Positions 53,502-62,770 are shown, counted from the stretch's first letter. The stretch is DNA of 64,000 bases from JAXGXT01 sp040772665 (GCA_040772665.1 JAXGXT010000005.1:1-64000); one strand, 5' to 3'. Numbers and translations are program-made. Notes: a model not told the origin generated them from the sequence alone.

Positions 53502-54145
53502 CATTTATAAAGTTTACAAAGGCTATAGTTTTCGCCTATCTTTTCCCAGTCTACAACATTAAACCAATCATCAATATATTTTGATCTTTCGTTATAATGC
53601 TTAAGATAATACGCATGTTCCCAAACATCTATGTTCATAACAGGGCAGTAACCGTCTTGTATGGGATTGTTTTGATTTGGCGTTGTAATTATTACAGGCT
53701 GGTTTTCATCAATTATAAGCCAGGCATATCCTGAACCAAAAACTGATAAAGCGGCAGCTTTAAACTCTTCTTTAAAATTATCAAAACTTCCGAAATATTC
53801 ATCTAAAGTATCTGCCAAATCACCTTCAGGCTTTTTTGTGCTCTTTGGAGACATATCTTCAAAATATCTAAAATGATTAAATACACCTCCTGCATTATTT
53901 ATTAAATCATTTTTAATCTTTTGGGGAAGCCCGCTTGAAACATAAATAAGCTGAACCAAAGAAAGCTTTTGAAGGGCAGGCTGTGTAGATAAAATATCAT
54001 TTAAATTGTCTATATAAGTTTGCAGATGCCTGTCATGGTGCAGCTCCATTGTTTTTGAATCAATAAAAGGCTCAAGTGCATCATATGCGTATGGTAAAGG
54101 TCTGTTTTCAAAGGGATAATGTTGGCTGACAGAACTATTATTCAT
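53501..54145 (-). CDS. Fe/Mn superoxide dismutase, probable sporulation gene
   Basis: Superoxide dismutase-family protein of 214 aa. Metal ligands are present: His36 (MELHHDRHLQTY), His in NHFRYF, Asp and His in NIDVWEHAYY. Tyr44 also matches the second-sphere Tyr34 of E. coli SodB. Two sites differ from classical enzymes: FGSGYAWLI has Tyr for the usual Trp, and NHFRYF replaces NHSLFW-like sequence. An extra ~10-residue N-terminal segment occurs. GAGGATATT precedes the ATG. It begins 23 bp after spoIVA with no terminator or promoter visible between, so it is probably in the mother-cell sporulation programme; B. subtilis SodA assists coat cross-linking. Confidence 0.88.
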   Translation of the reverse strand: MNNSSVSQHYPFENRPLPYAYDALEPFIDSKTMELHHDRHLQTYIDNLNDILSTQPALQKLSLVQLIYVSSGLPQKIKNDLINNAGGVFNHFRYFEDMSPKSTKKPEGDLADTLDEYFGSFDNFKEEFKAAALSVFGSGYAWLIIDENQPVIITTPNQNNPIQDGYCPVMNIDVWEHAYYLKHYNERSKYIDDWFNVVDWEKIGENYSLCKLYK

Positions 54146-54168
54146 AATATCCTCTTTTCAGTTTTATT

Positions 54169-55647
54169 TTATAACAATATACAAATAAGTCCTCCGCTTC
54201 CTTGGTTAACAATTTTTTCAAGTGTTTCTTGAAGCTTCATTTGAGCATCATCAGGCATTTTATATAGTTTGTTATTCATACCGTCTGAAATAAGAGCTTC
54301 CAGTGTTCTTCCGAAAATATTTAAATCCCATACTTTTTTCGGGTCTTCTGTAAAATCACGTTTTAATTCTTCTATATAAAGTTTTGTCTGTTCCTCATTC
54401 CCTATAATAGGGTTAATTTCTGATTCAATATCGGCTCTTATTACGTGTACACTTTTTCCTTTTGCTTTAAGCCTTATTCCATACCGTGAACCTTGTTTAT
54501 ACATTTCAGGTTCATCAAGTGTAATGTCAGAGAAGGAAGGCATAACAATTCCATAACCTTTTCTTTCTGCATCGCTTAAAGCAGCTTGAATTTTTTCATG
54601 TTTAGTTTTTATTTCACCAAGCTTTTTAATTATTGAAATAAGCTGATAATCTCCATCTATTTCCATACCTATTGTTTCACTTAAAACTTTATAAAACAAA
54701 TCATCTTTAAGAGCGACCTCTGCCTTTGCACTGCCGTTTCCAAGGTTTATTTCATCTATAAATGCTTTTCTTACACAAGATGTGTTTTCCATAGAAGGAA
54801 TATATTTTTTTATATCTCCTATTTTATTCATATGTTTCATAATGGATTTAACAGAATCAATTAATTCCTTCTTTATGTAATGGTCATTTTCAAGGGTGTC
54901 AACCCATTTAGGAAGATTAAATGAGATTTCTGTAATGGGAAACTCGGAAAGAACGCCTTCCAAAAGCTCTTTAATATCTTCTTCCTTAAGCTGTTCACAG
55001 TTAAGTGACAACACAGGAATTTTATATTCTTCCTCCATTTTTTGCTTTAATTCAAGGGTTTCTTGAGAATAAGGGGTTATTGAGTTTAATACAACAACAA
55101 AAGGCTTGTTTAAACTTTTAAGTTCTCCTATAACTCTTGCCTCGGCTTCTTTATAGTTTTCTCTTGGAATATCAGTTATGCTTCCGTCTGTTGTAATAAC
55201 TATTCCAATTGTTGCATGGTCGTTAATAACTTTTTGTGTTCCGATTTCGGCAGCCTTTTCAAATGGAATAGGTGATTTACTCCAAGGGGTATTAACCATT
55301 CTTGGCTCGTCACCCTCCATATGCCCTTCTGCCCCTTTAACAAGATAACCAACACAATCAATCATTCTCACATTAAGCCCTATGTTTTCTCCGACAGTAA
55401 TTTTTACAGGCTCGTTGGGGATGAATTTAGGCTCAGTTGTCATAATGGTTTTGCCTGACGCACTTTGGGGCATTTCATCTTTTGTTCTTGCTTTTACGTT
55501 TTCGTCAGCAATATTATTAATAACAAGCATATCCATAAATCTTTTAATAAATGTTGATTTCCCTGTTCTTACGCCTCCAATAACACCTATGTATATGTTT
55601 CCGTCTGTCCGTTTGGCAATATCTCTGTAAATATCAAACTGCTCCAT
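54169..55647 (-). CDS. spoIVA: stage IV sporulation ATPase SpoIVA
   Basis: Morphogenetic ATPase that polymerises on the forespore to form the coat basement layer. From ATG 55647 it is 492 aa, the length of B. subtilis SpoIVA; the frame is open 12 codons further upstream but over promoter sequence. The Walker A is GGVRTGKST (about 25-33) within a TRAFAC GTPase-like fold; VIDCVGYLV-like MIDCVGYLV is the next block. A middle domain and a C-terminal domain ending GSGGLICILL follow, the conserved C-terminus needed for localisation. GAGAGGGGTTTTTT precedes the ATG. Confidence 0.96.
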   Translation of the reverse strand: MEQFDIYRDIAKRTDGNIYIGVIGGVRTGKSTFIKRFMDMLVINNIADENVKARTKDEMPQSASGKTIMTTEPKFIPNEPVKITVGENIGLNVRMIDCVGYLVKGAEGHMEGDEPRMVNTPWSKSPIPFEKAAEIGTQKVINDHATIGIVITTDGSITDIPRENYKEAEARVIGELKSLNKPFVVVLNSITPYSQETLELKQKMEEEYKIPVLSLNCEQLKEEDIKELLEGVLSEFPITEISFNLPKWVDTLENDHYIKKELIDSVKSIMKHMNKIGDIKKYIPSMENTSCVRKAFIDEINLGNGSAKAEVALKDDLFYKVLSETIGMEIDGDYQLISIIKKLGEIKTKHEKIQAALSDAERKGYGIVMPSFSDITLDEPEMYKQGSRYGIRLKAKGKSVHVIRADIESEINPIIGNEEQTKLYIEELKRDFTEDPKKVWDLNIFGRTLEALISDGMNNKLYKMPDDAQMKLQETLEKIVNQGSGGLICILL

Positions 55648-55672
55648 ATAAAAAACCCCTCTCATATTGTAA

Positions 55673-55699
55673 ACTGTATCCATACAATTTAATATATGA
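55673..55699 (-). promoter_or_regulatory. putative SigE promoter of spoIVA
   Basis: On the minus strand GATACAGT (55680-55673) matches the SigE -10 CATACANT at seven of eight positions. TCATATA (55699-55693) is close to the -35 KMATATT. The spacer is 12 nt, shorter than the usual 14-15, so this is tentative. Confidence 0.35.
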
Positions 55700-55740
55700 G
55701 GGGGATTTAAGTTATATCCTTATTTTATAAACTTTTTCTG

Positions 55741-56919
55741 TTACATTTCAACAACAACAGTTGTAGCCATTCCTCCGCCTATGCAAAGTGTAGCCATGCC
55801 GTATTTTGATTCTCTTTTCATCATTTCGTGAAGAAGTGTAACAAGAATTCTTGCTCCTGAAGCTCCAACAGGGTGTCCAAGGGCAATAGCTCCGCCGTTA
55901 ACATTTACTTTTTCCATGTCAAAACCAAGTTCGTTTGCAACAGCTATACTCTGTGCGGCAAAAGCTTCGTTGCATTCAATAAGGTCAAGGTCTGAAACCT
56001 TAAGTTCTGCTTTTGCAAGAGCTTTTTGGCAAGCATAAATAGGTGCAACACCCATAATTTGAGGGTCAACCCCTGCAGAAGCATAAGATTTGATTTTTGC
56101 AAGAGGTTTAACACCAAGCTCTTTTGCTTTTTCAGCACTCATAACAATTAAAACTGCTGCCCCGTCATTAATTCCCGATGCATTTCCTGCCGTAACTGTT
56201 CCGTTTTCTTTTTTAAAAGCAGGTTTAAGTTTTTCAAGCTTTTCAATTACAGTGCCGTGTTTTGGATATTCATCTTCTGAAACAACTGTTTCGCCTTTTC
56301 TGTTTTTAACTGTTACAGGAATAATTTCATCTTTAAACTTGCCTGATTTTTGTGCTTCTTCAGCTCTGTTTTGGCTTCTTAAAGCAAATTCATCTTGCAT
56401 CTGTCTTGTTACGCCATATTTTTCAGCAACATTTTCAGCTGTAATACCCATGTGGTATTTATAAAAAGCATCTGTAAGAGCATCTAAAACCATGCTGTCA
56501 ACAATTTTTCCGTCACCCATTCTGTATCCTGAACGAGCCTTGTCTAAAACATAAGGAGCCTGTGTCATATTTTCTGTTCCGCCGCAAACAATTACATCGG
56601 CATCTCCGCACATAATTGACTGTGCAGCCATTGCAACTGAACGAAGTCCTGAGCCGCAAATCATGTTTATAGCAAGAGCCGGCTTTTCAACAGGGATTCC
56701 CGCATTTACAGCAGCCTGACGAGCAACGCCTTGATAAAGACCTGCCTGTAAAACACAGCCAAGAATTGTTTCGTCAACATCTTTTGGTTCTATATTAGCT
56801 CTTTTTAAAGCTTCTTTAATGGCAACCGTTCCAAGTTCTGCCGCTGAAACATTGGCAAAAGCGCCTTGAAATGTACCTATAGGTGTTCTTACAGCACTTG
56901 CAATAACAACTTCTTTCAT
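55741..56919 (-). CDS. thlA: acetyl-CoA acetyltransferase (thiolase)
   Basis: Condenses two acetyl-CoA to acetoacetyl-CoA, the first step of butyrate formation, 392 aa. Catalytic residues: Cys near 88 in NMICGSGLRSVAMA, His in ALGHPVGASGARI and Cys near 378 in CIGGGMATT. GGAGGTAATAAG precedes the ATG. It is last in hbd-crt-thlA. Bcd and Etf, the electron-bifurcating step, are not in the window. Confidence 0.95.
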   Translation of the reverse strand: MKEVVIASAVRTPIGTFQGAFANVSAAELGTVAIKEALKRANIEPKDVDETILGCVLQAGLYQGVARQAAVNAGIPVEKPALAINMICGSGLRSVAMAAQSIMCGDADVIVCGGTENMTQAPYVLDKARSGYRMGDGKIVDSMVLDALTDAFYKYHMGITAENVAEKYGVTRQMQDEFALRSQNRAEEAQKSGKFKDEIIPVTVKNRKGETVVSEDEYPKHGTVIEKLEKLKPAFKKENGTVTAGNASGINDGAAVLIVMSAEKAKELGVKPLAKIKSYASAGVDPQIMGVAPIYACQKALAKAELKVSDLDLIECNEAFAAQSIAVANELGFDMEKVNVNGGAIALGHPVGASGARILVTLLHEMMKRESKYGMATLCIGGGMATTVVVEM

Positions 56920-56944
56920 TCTTATTACCTCCGCAATTTTTAAG

Positions 56945-57736
56945 TTATTTATTCATATATTTAGGAGCTCTTTTTTCTAAGAAAGCAGTCATACCCTCTT
57001 TTTGATCTAAAGTTGCAAAGCAAAGACCAAAAAGATTTTTTTCATAATCGATTGCACTATCCATATCAAGCTGCATTCCTCTTGTTATGGCTTCCTTTGC
57101 ATAAGCAACTGCGATTGAAGCATTTTTAAGTACTTTGTTTGCAAGAGAATATGTTTCTTCCATCAACTTGCCTTCTTCTGCAATTTTATTAACAAGATTA
57201 ATTCTGTAAGCTTCTTCTCCGTCGATTTTATCTCCCGTAAGAATAAGTCCTTTTGCAACAGTTATTCCTGCAAGTCTTGTTAATCTTTGTGTTCCCGAAA
57301 ATCCCGGAATTATTCCAAGACTTGTTTCGGGAAGACCAAATTTTGTGGACTTTTCAGCAATACGAAGGTCACAGGCAAGTGCAAGTTCGCATCCGCCTCC
57401 AAGAGCATAGCCATTTACTGCCGCAATAAAAACTTTGTCAATAGACTCAAATCTTCTTAAAACACTTGTTGCATAGTTGGCAAATTGCTTTGCACCTTTT
57501 GCATCAAGATCTCTCATATGCTCAATATCGGCACCTGCGGCAAAGGATCTGCCCTCTCCCGTCACAATAACAATTCTTATTTCATCATCAATTTCAATTT
57601 CGTCAAGAACTGCATTAATTTCTTTAAAAACAACAGGAGTAAGTGCATTAAGCACCTTTGGTCTGTTTATTTTAATAAGACAGATTTCTCCTTGTTTTTC
57701 ATAAATAATAGTGGTTAAGTCTTCCAATAAATTCAT
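56945..57736 (-). CDS. crt: enoyl-CoA hydratase / crotonase
   Basis: Hydration/dehydration of crotonyl-CoA and 3-hydroxybutyryl-CoA, about 263 aa from ATG 57736. The oxyanion hole is in AAGADIEHM, and GGGCELALACDLRIA and LPETSLGIIPGFSGTQRL carry the two catalytic Glu of crotonases. An in-frame TTG two codons upstream is also possible; TTGGGG sits too close to the ATG to be a normal Shine-Dalgarno, so the start is uncertain by two codons. Confidence 0.93.
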   Translation of the reverse strand: MNLLEDLTTIIYEKQGEICLIKINRPKVLNALTPVVFKEINAVLDEIEIDDEIRIVIVTGEGRSFAAGADIEHMRDLDAKGAKQFANYATSVLRRFESIDKVFIAAVNGYALGGGCELALACDLRIAEKSTKFGLPETSLGIIPGFSGTQRLTRLAGITVAKGLILTGDKIDGEEAYRINLVNKIAEEGKLMEETYSLANKVLKNASIAVAYAKEAITRGMQLDMDSAIDYEKNLFGLCFATLDQKEGMTAFLEKRAPKYMNK

Positions 57737-57747
57737 CCCCAATATTT

Positions 57748-58596
57748 TTATTTATTATAATTATAAAAACCGATTCCGGCTTTAACACCATATTTACCAG
57801 CTCTAACCATTTTTCTTAAAAGAGGAGCAGGTCTGTATTTGTCGTCACCTGTTTCAGCAACAAGAACTTCCATAATGTGAAGAACAGTATCGTTTCCTAT
57901 AAGATCAGAAAGAGCCAAAGGCCCCATAGGATGGTTAGCGCCAAGTTTCATAGATTTGTCTATGTCTTCAACACTTGCAATTCCTTCGCTTAAAATATAA
58001 ATTGCTTCGTTAAGCATAGGTATAAGAAGTCGGTTAACAACAAACCCAGGGCCTTCGTTAACTTCAATAGGGTCTTTTCCAAGTTTTTTTGAAAGCTCAT
58101 AGATTATTTCAAAGGTTTCATCAGATGTTTCATATCCTCTTATTACTTCAATAAGCTTCATAATTGTTGCCGGGTTAAAATAATGCATTCCTATAAACTT
58201 GTCTGCTCTTTTTGTTGCAGAAGCAATTTCAGTAATAGAAATTGAAGATGTGTTTGTCGCAAAAATTGTCTTTGCATCACAGATTTCATCAAGCTGGGCA
58301 AAAACTTTTTTCTTTATATCAACATTTTCAACAATGGCCTCAATTATAAGGTCACAGTCTTTAAGAGAGTTAATGTCTGTTGTCATTGAAAATTTTGAGA
58401 TAATATCGGCTTTATCTGCGTCTGTCATTTTCCCCTTAGAAACAAGCTTATCAAGATTTTTGTTAAGCTTTACCATGCTTTTTTCCAAAATTTCATCTGA
58501 CATGTCTCTAACAACCACGTCAATAGAAATTTTTGCGAAAAGCTGTGCAATGTCCATCCCCATTTGTCCCGCACCTATTATGCCTACCTTCTTCAT
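57748..58596 (-). CDS. hbd: 3-hydroxybutyryl-CoA dehydrogenase
   Basis: NAD(P)-dependent reduction of acetoacetyl-CoA, 282 aa. The Rossmann motif is GIIGAGQMGMDIA (about 5-17). The catalytic His-Glu region is IGMHYFNPATIMKLIEVI, and FVVNRLLIPMLNEAI is the family C-terminal domain entry. GGAGGAGTTTTAGG lies before the ATG. It heads the three-gene cluster under the promoter 58654-58682. Confidence 0.95.
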   Translation of the reverse strand: MKKVGIIGAGQMGMDIAQLFAKISIDVVVRDMSDEILEKSMVKLNKNLDKLVSKGKMTDADKADIISKFSMTTDINSLKDCDLIIEAIVENVDIKKKVFAQLDEICDAKTIFATNTSSISITEIASATKRADKFIGMHYFNPATIMKLIEVIRGYETSDETFEIIYELSKKLGKDPIEVNEGPGFVVNRLLIPMLNEAIYILSEGIASVEDIDKSMKLGANHPMGPLALSDLIGNDTVLHIMEVLVAETGDDKYRPAPLLRKMVRAGKYGVKAGIGFYNYNK

Positions 58597-58653
58597 CCTA
58601 AAACTCCTCCATTCAAAATTTTACATAAGTTTTTTAAAACTTTTGCTAGGTTT

Positions 58654-58682
58654 ATTATATAGTATACAAGGGTTTTTTTCAA
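58654..58682 (-). promoter_or_regulatory. promoter of hbd-crt-thlA
   Basis: On the minus strand TTGAAA (58682-58677), 17 nt, TATAAT (58659-58654), giving a 5' UTR of about 50 nt. Confidence 0.75.
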
Positions 58683-58698
58683 TAATTAATAATTAATA

Positions 58699-58719
58699 TT
58701 TAAACGTCTGATGTTTAAA
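58699..58719 (-). promoter_or_regulatory. inverted repeat upstream of the hbd promoter
   Basis: TTTAAAC (58699-58705), 7 nt, GTTTAAA (58713-58719). It begins 17 bases upstream of the -35 box, a position suited to an activator or upstream repressor half-site pair. Confidence 0.4.
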
Positions 58720-58747
58720 CAAACTTTTATAAACAAAGCTTGAATAT

Positions 58748-58789
58748 AAAAAGCAGAATGAGTTATTAAATATAATCAATCTGCTTTTT
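58748..58789 (-). terminator. terminator of topA
   Basis: AAAAAGCAGA and TCTGCTTTTT around a 22-nt loop; a T-rich tail follows on the minus strand. Confidence 0.7.
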
Positions 58790-58813
58790 GTTTTTTAAAT
58801 TTATATTTTTTAA

Positions 58814-60874
58814 TTATTCTTTAACAAAACCGCATTTTTCGTTTGAACAAACTATCTTTTTATTTTTACTGCCTTTTTCAACCATAAAGCTTTTACAAAC
58901 AGGGCAAGCCTCTTCAACAGGCTTGTTCCAGCTTATGAAATCACAAACTTCTGGGTTATCTTCGCAGCCATAATATTTTCTTCCTTTTTTTGTTTTCTTA
59001 ATTAAAACTTTTTTACCACATTTAGGGCAAGGAACCTCTGCATCTTCAAAAAACGGTTTTGCATTTGAACATTCGGGAAAACCTGGGCAAGCTAAAAATT
59101 TTCCATATTTTCCATATTTAACAACCATATTTCTTCCGCATTTTTCACAAATTACATCTGTCACTTCATCTTTTATTTCAATCTTGCTAAGTTTTTCCTC
59201 CGCATTAAGAAGGTCTTTGTCAAAATCAGGATAAAACTTGCGAATGATATCCTTCCATTCAACACTGCCCTCCTCAACATTGTCTAATTCTTCTTCCATT
59301 GTTGCCGTAAAATCAACATTGACAATATTTTTAAAATATTCTTTCATAATGTCATTTACAACCTGACCAAGCTCTGTCATATAAAAAAGTTTCTGCTCTT
59401 TAACTACGTAGTTTCTGTTTAAAATTGTTCCTATTGTAGGTGCGTAGGTACTTGGTCTGCCCACCCCTATTTCCTCAAGAATTTTAATTAAAGATGCATC
59501 TGAAAATCTTGCGGGAGGCTGGGTAAAGTGTTGGGTAGATAAAACATCCTTGGCAGATAAAACATCCCCCTCTGAAAGAACAGGTATTTTACTGCTTTCC
59601 TCATCACCTTCAACCTTGTCATAAACCTCAAGAAATCCTTTAAACTTTAAAAGGGAACTGGAATTTTTAAAAACACAATCATTTGCCTTAACTGTTGAGC
59701 TTTGAGTTTCATATAACGCAGGAGCCATTTGGCTTGCAACCGTTCTTTCCCAAATAAGCTTATAAAGCTTAAATTGTTCTTTTGAAAGAGAGTCTTTAAT
59801 GCTTTCAGGAGTTTTATCCACATATGTCGGTCTTATTGCCTCATGTGCGTCTTGTGAATTGTTTTTTGTTTTATATACATTTCTTTCAGGGCTGTTATAT
59901 TCATCACCGTAGTTTTCGGCAACAAAGCTTTTAATTTCATTATAAGCATCATCAGAAATTCTAACAGAGTCCGTACGAATGTATGAAACAAGACCTGTTG
60001 TTCCTTCGCCTTTAATGTCAATGCCCTCATAAAGCTGCTGTGCAATCATCATTGTTTTTTGTGCGGTAAAATTTAAATATTTACTTGATTCCTGTTGCAG
60101 TGTGCTTGTTGTAAAAGGCGGCGGTGATTTTTTAATTCTTGTGCCTTTTTTTACTTCAGTAATTAAAAAAGTATGATTTTTTAGTTTTTTAAGTATATCA
60201 TCTGCTTCAGCTTTGTTTTTAATTTCAGTTTTTTCGTTTCCTATTCCATAAAATTTGAAATTCAAGCTGACCTTTTCCTTTAAAAGTTCTGCCTCTATTG
60301 TCCAGTATTCTTCAGGAATAAAATTTTCAATTTCTTCTTCACGGTCTGATATAAGCCTTAAGGCAACAGACTGAACACGTCCTGCACTTAAACCCTTTTT
60401 AACCTTTCCCCAAAGCAGTCTGCTTATGGAGTAACCTACAATTCTATCAAGAACACGCCTTGCCTGCTGGGCATCCACAAGCTGCATGTTAATTTCCCTT
60501 GCCTCTTTAATAGATTTTTTTACAGCATTTTTGGTTATTTCATTAAATGTGATTCTGCTGTAATTTTTATCTTGTAAATTAAGGGCATGAACCAAATGCC
60601 AGCTTATCGCCTCTCCCTCACGGTCAGGGTCAGTTGCAAGATAAACCTTGCTTGCGGTTTTTACTTCCTTTCTAAGTTTAGCCAAAAGGTCGCCTTTGCC
60701 TCTTATTGTTATATACTTTGGCTCATAATCATTTTCAATATCAACTCCAAGCTGGCTTTTAGGCAGATCCCTAACATGACCCATTGAGGCTTCAATTTTA
60801 TAATTAGAGCCAAGAAATTTTTTTATTGTTTTTGCCTTTGCAGGCGACTCTACAATAACAAGATTTTTTGCCAT
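58814..60874 (-). CDS. topA: DNA topoisomerase I
   Basis: Type IA topoisomerase that relaxes negative supercoils, 686 aa from ATG 60874 with AGAGGTGGAAAAA upstream. The TOPRIM domain begins VIVESPAKAKTIKKFLG and has the DPDREGEAISWHL block. The active-site Tyr is in SYIRTDSVRIS (about residue 297). Three C-terminal zinc ribbons of the C4 type are visible: CEKCGRN...CPGFPEC, CPKCGKK...CEDNPEVC and CPVCKSF...CSNEKC. dprA follows upstream on the same strand, the common dprA-topA order. Confidence 0.97.
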   Translation of the reverse strand: MAKNLVIVESPAKAKTIKKFLGSNYKIEASMGHVRDLPKSQLGVDIENDYEPKYITIRGKGDLLAKLRKEVKTASKVYLATDPDREGEAISWHLVHALNLQDKNYSRITFNEITKNAVKKSIKEAREINMQLVDAQQARRVLDRIVGYSISRLLWGKVKKGLSAGRVQSVALRLISDREEEIENFIPEEYWTIEAELLKEKVSLNFKFYGIGNEKTEIKNKAEADDILKKLKNHTFLITEVKKGTRIKKSPPPFTTSTLQQESSKYLNFTAQKTMMIAQQLYEGIDIKGEGTTGLVSYIRTDSVRISDDAYNEIKSFVAENYGDEYNSPERNVYKTKNNSQDAHEAIRPTYVDKTPESIKDSLSKEQFKLYKLIWERTVASQMAPALYETQSSTVKANDCVFKNSSSLLKFKGFLEVYDKVEGDEESSKIPVLSEGDVLSAKDVLSTQHFTQPPARFSDASLIKILEEIGVGRPSTYAPTIGTILNRNYVVKEQKLFYMTELGQVVNDIMKEYFKNIVNVDFTATMEEELDNVEEGSVEWKDIIRKFYPDFDKDLLNAEEKLSKIEIKDEVTDVICEKCGRNMVVKYGKYGKFLACPGFPECSNAKPFFEDAEVPCPKCGKKVLIKKTKKGRKYYGCEDNPEVCDFISWNKPVEEACPVCKSFMVEKGSKNKKIVCSNEKCGFVKE

Positions 60875-60894
60875 TTTTTCCACCTCTTCTATAT

Positions 60895-61980
60895 TTAGTA
60901 AATTCTCATATATCTTTCACCGGGCTGTTTTTGAACAACACCCTTAACTTCCAGCATTGTCAAAATATATTGAATGTCCTGTATAGACATTTTAAGTGTT
61001 TTTGTTATATAGTCAAGAGGAACAGGTTCATTTTCTATAATAGAATAGACTTTTCTTTCTTCCTCATCTAAGCCCACAATTATTTTTTCTTCTTTAACTT
61101 CTTTGTTTTTATCCCTGATTACACCTAATTCAAAAAACACATCATCAATATTTGTTATAATAGGACAGCCTTGTTTTATAAGCTCATTTGTTCCCTCGCT
61201 TGTTTTGCTTGTTATATTTGCAGGAAGTGTCATTACAGTTCGCCCCGACTCAAGAGCCAAATCAACAGTTATTAATGTTCCGCTTTTTTTGCCCGCCTCA
61301 ACAACAATAAGGCATTGGGAAAGACCTGCTATAATTCTGTTTCTTTGAGGAAAAAAATATTTACTTGCTTCATAATCAGGTGGATATTCACTTATTAAAC
61401 ATCCTTCCTGAGCTATTTTTTCCATAAGGGTTCTGTTTTCCGAAGGATAACAATGCTTATGTCCAAAACCAAGAACAGCTATGGTTTTACCCTTTGCATC
61501 AAGTGCAGCCAAATGGCTCATGGAGTCAATTCCCCTTGCCATTCCGCTTACAATAACAAACCCTTCTCTTGCCAGATCTTTTGATAACTTATAAGCCATA
61601 TTTTTCCCATATTCCGAACATCGCCTTGCACCTATAACACTGATAAAAAGTTCTTCTTTTTCAAAAATTCTTCCCTTTATATATAACCCTGCCGGAGGGT
61701 CAGGGATATGACGCAAAAGAGCAGGATATCGTCTGTCATTAATAGATATATATTTTAAGTTATATTTATTTAATTCGTCAACCCAATAGGGAAATTCCTC
61801 TTTACCGTTTTTTAATAAATTTATGGTTTCATTTGTTATTCCGTTTATACTTAAAAGAAGATTATCTTCTGCGTTCCAAATTTCATAAGCACTTCCAAAG
61901 TGTTCAAGAAGATAATAAATTTTTCGTATATTAAGATTTAAAGAGCGTGCAAGCCACATCATATATAAATTTTCATTCAT
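60895..61980 (-). CDS. dprA: DNA-processing protein DprA
   Basis: Binds incoming single-stranded DNA and loads RecA in transformation; widespread also in non-competent bacteria. From ATG 61980, with GAAAGGTGTGC upstream, it is 361 aa; the frame is open 49 codons further but has no ribosome site there. The N-terminal helical domain is followed by the Rossmann-like core: ISVIGARRCSEYGKNMAY, VSGMARGIDSMSHLAAL, FPQRNRIIAGLS and VVEAGKKSGTLITVDLALESGR. A C-terminal winged-helix domain is present (YSIIENEPVPLDYI). It is 20 bases upstream of topA. Confidence 0.95.
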   Translation of the reverse strand: MNENLYMMWLARSLNLNIRKIYYLLEHFGSAYEIWNAEDNLLLSINGITNETINLLKNGKEEFPYWVDELNKYNLKYISINDRRYPALLRHIPDPPAGLYIKGRIFEKEELFISVIGARRCSEYGKNMAYKLSKDLAREGFVIVSGMARGIDSMSHLAALDAKGKTIAVLGFGHKHCYPSENRTLMEKIAQEGCLISEYPPDYEASKYFFPQRNRIIAGLSQCLIVVEAGKKSGTLITVDLALESGRTVMTLPANITSKTSEGTNELIKQGCPIITNIDDVFFELGVIRDKNKEVKEEKIIVGLDEEERKVYSIIENEPVPLDYITKTLKMSIQDIQYILTMLEVKGVVQKQPGERYMRIY

Positions 61981-62236
61981 ATAAAGCACACCTTTCAAAA
62001 TTTGATAAACACGTCCTATATAATAAATGGTTGCACTAATAATTGCAAGAAATTTTTTAAAAACACCTTCTTTTGTTTTAAAAAACAAAAAATTTATTTT
62101 ATTTTTATACATAATTACTATAAACATAAAACATTTTTTATATGATTATGACAATAAGACAATTTTGTGTTAAGGAACATATTCTCCTCGTTTTCGTCTG
62201 TTATTATAGAATGTAATTTTAAAAAGGAGTGATAAA

Positions 62237-62734
62237 ATGAAGAAATATATTTCTTTGTTCTTTCTGCTTTCTATTTTTTTATTTGTTTTAGCAGGCTGTT
62301 CCTCTAAAGACCTGCCGTTATTAAATAATGACAAAATGCTAAATAATGAGCAAGAAGAAAAAGAAGCTTTATCAAATGACATTTTAGGAATATCTTTTGC
62401 TGCAGAGGGTGTAACAAAAACAGGGATAAAATTAGTATGCATTCAAGGCAATAAAGACTTCAGCGAAGAATTGTTTACAGGCAGTAGTTTTTGGTTAGAA
62501 AAAAAAGAGGAAAATCAATGGATAAGCATAGAAAGTATTTTAGATTTTGCATGGACATCAGAAGCATGGATTATTAATAAAAACTCAAAAACAGAATGGG
62601 AAATTAATTGGGAGTGGTTATATGGTGAACTAACTGCCGGCAGCTATAGGCTTGGCAAGGAAGTTACAGCTTTTAGAGAAACCGGGGATTTTGATACATA
62701 CATTTATTATGTATATTTTGAAATTGCTGATTAA
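62237..62734 (+). CDS. putative lipoprotein with bacterial Ig-like domain
   Basis: A 165-aa lipoprotein: hydrophobic signal and lipobox VLAGC (lipid Cys at residue 21), then a low-complexity linker rich in N, E and K. The remaining ~110 residues look like a small beta-sandwich with WEINWEWLYGELTAGSYRLGKEVTAF, a pattern I associate with Big_14 Ig-like domains of Firmicute lipoproteins; this is recalled, not searched. AAAGGAGTGATAAA precedes the ATG. It is the only plus-strand gene in the last 12 kb. Confidence 0.75.
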   Translation: MKKYISLFFLLSIFLFVLAGCSSKDLPLLNNDKMLNNEQEEKEALSNDILGISFAAEGVTKTGIKLVCIQGNKDFSEELFTGSSFWLEKKEENQWISIESILDFAWTSEAWIINKNSKTEWEINWEWLYGELTAGSYRLGKEVTAFRETGDFDTYIYYVYFEIAD

Positions 62735-62770
62735 CGCTTGGCATAATAAAATGGTTTTACACAAACGTAA

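Noticed and set aside
58199..58696. 165-aa plus-strand ORF opposite hbd
   Set aside because: Shadow of hbd running into its promoter; no ribosome site.
58597..58813. Rex operator at hbd-crt-thlA
   Set aside because: The nearest repeat (TTTAAAC-N7-GTTTAAA) does not fit TTGTTAANNNNTTAACAA.
61981..62127. N-terminal extension of dprA to 62127
   Set aside because: No ribosome site, and the extension is hydrophobic low-complexity sequence; ATG 61980 has GAAAGGTG and begins the DprA domain.
62170..62442. 90-aa minus-strand ORF overlapping the lipoprotein gene
   Set aside because: The plus-strand frame has a clear lipoprotein signal and ribosome site; the minus frame has neither.
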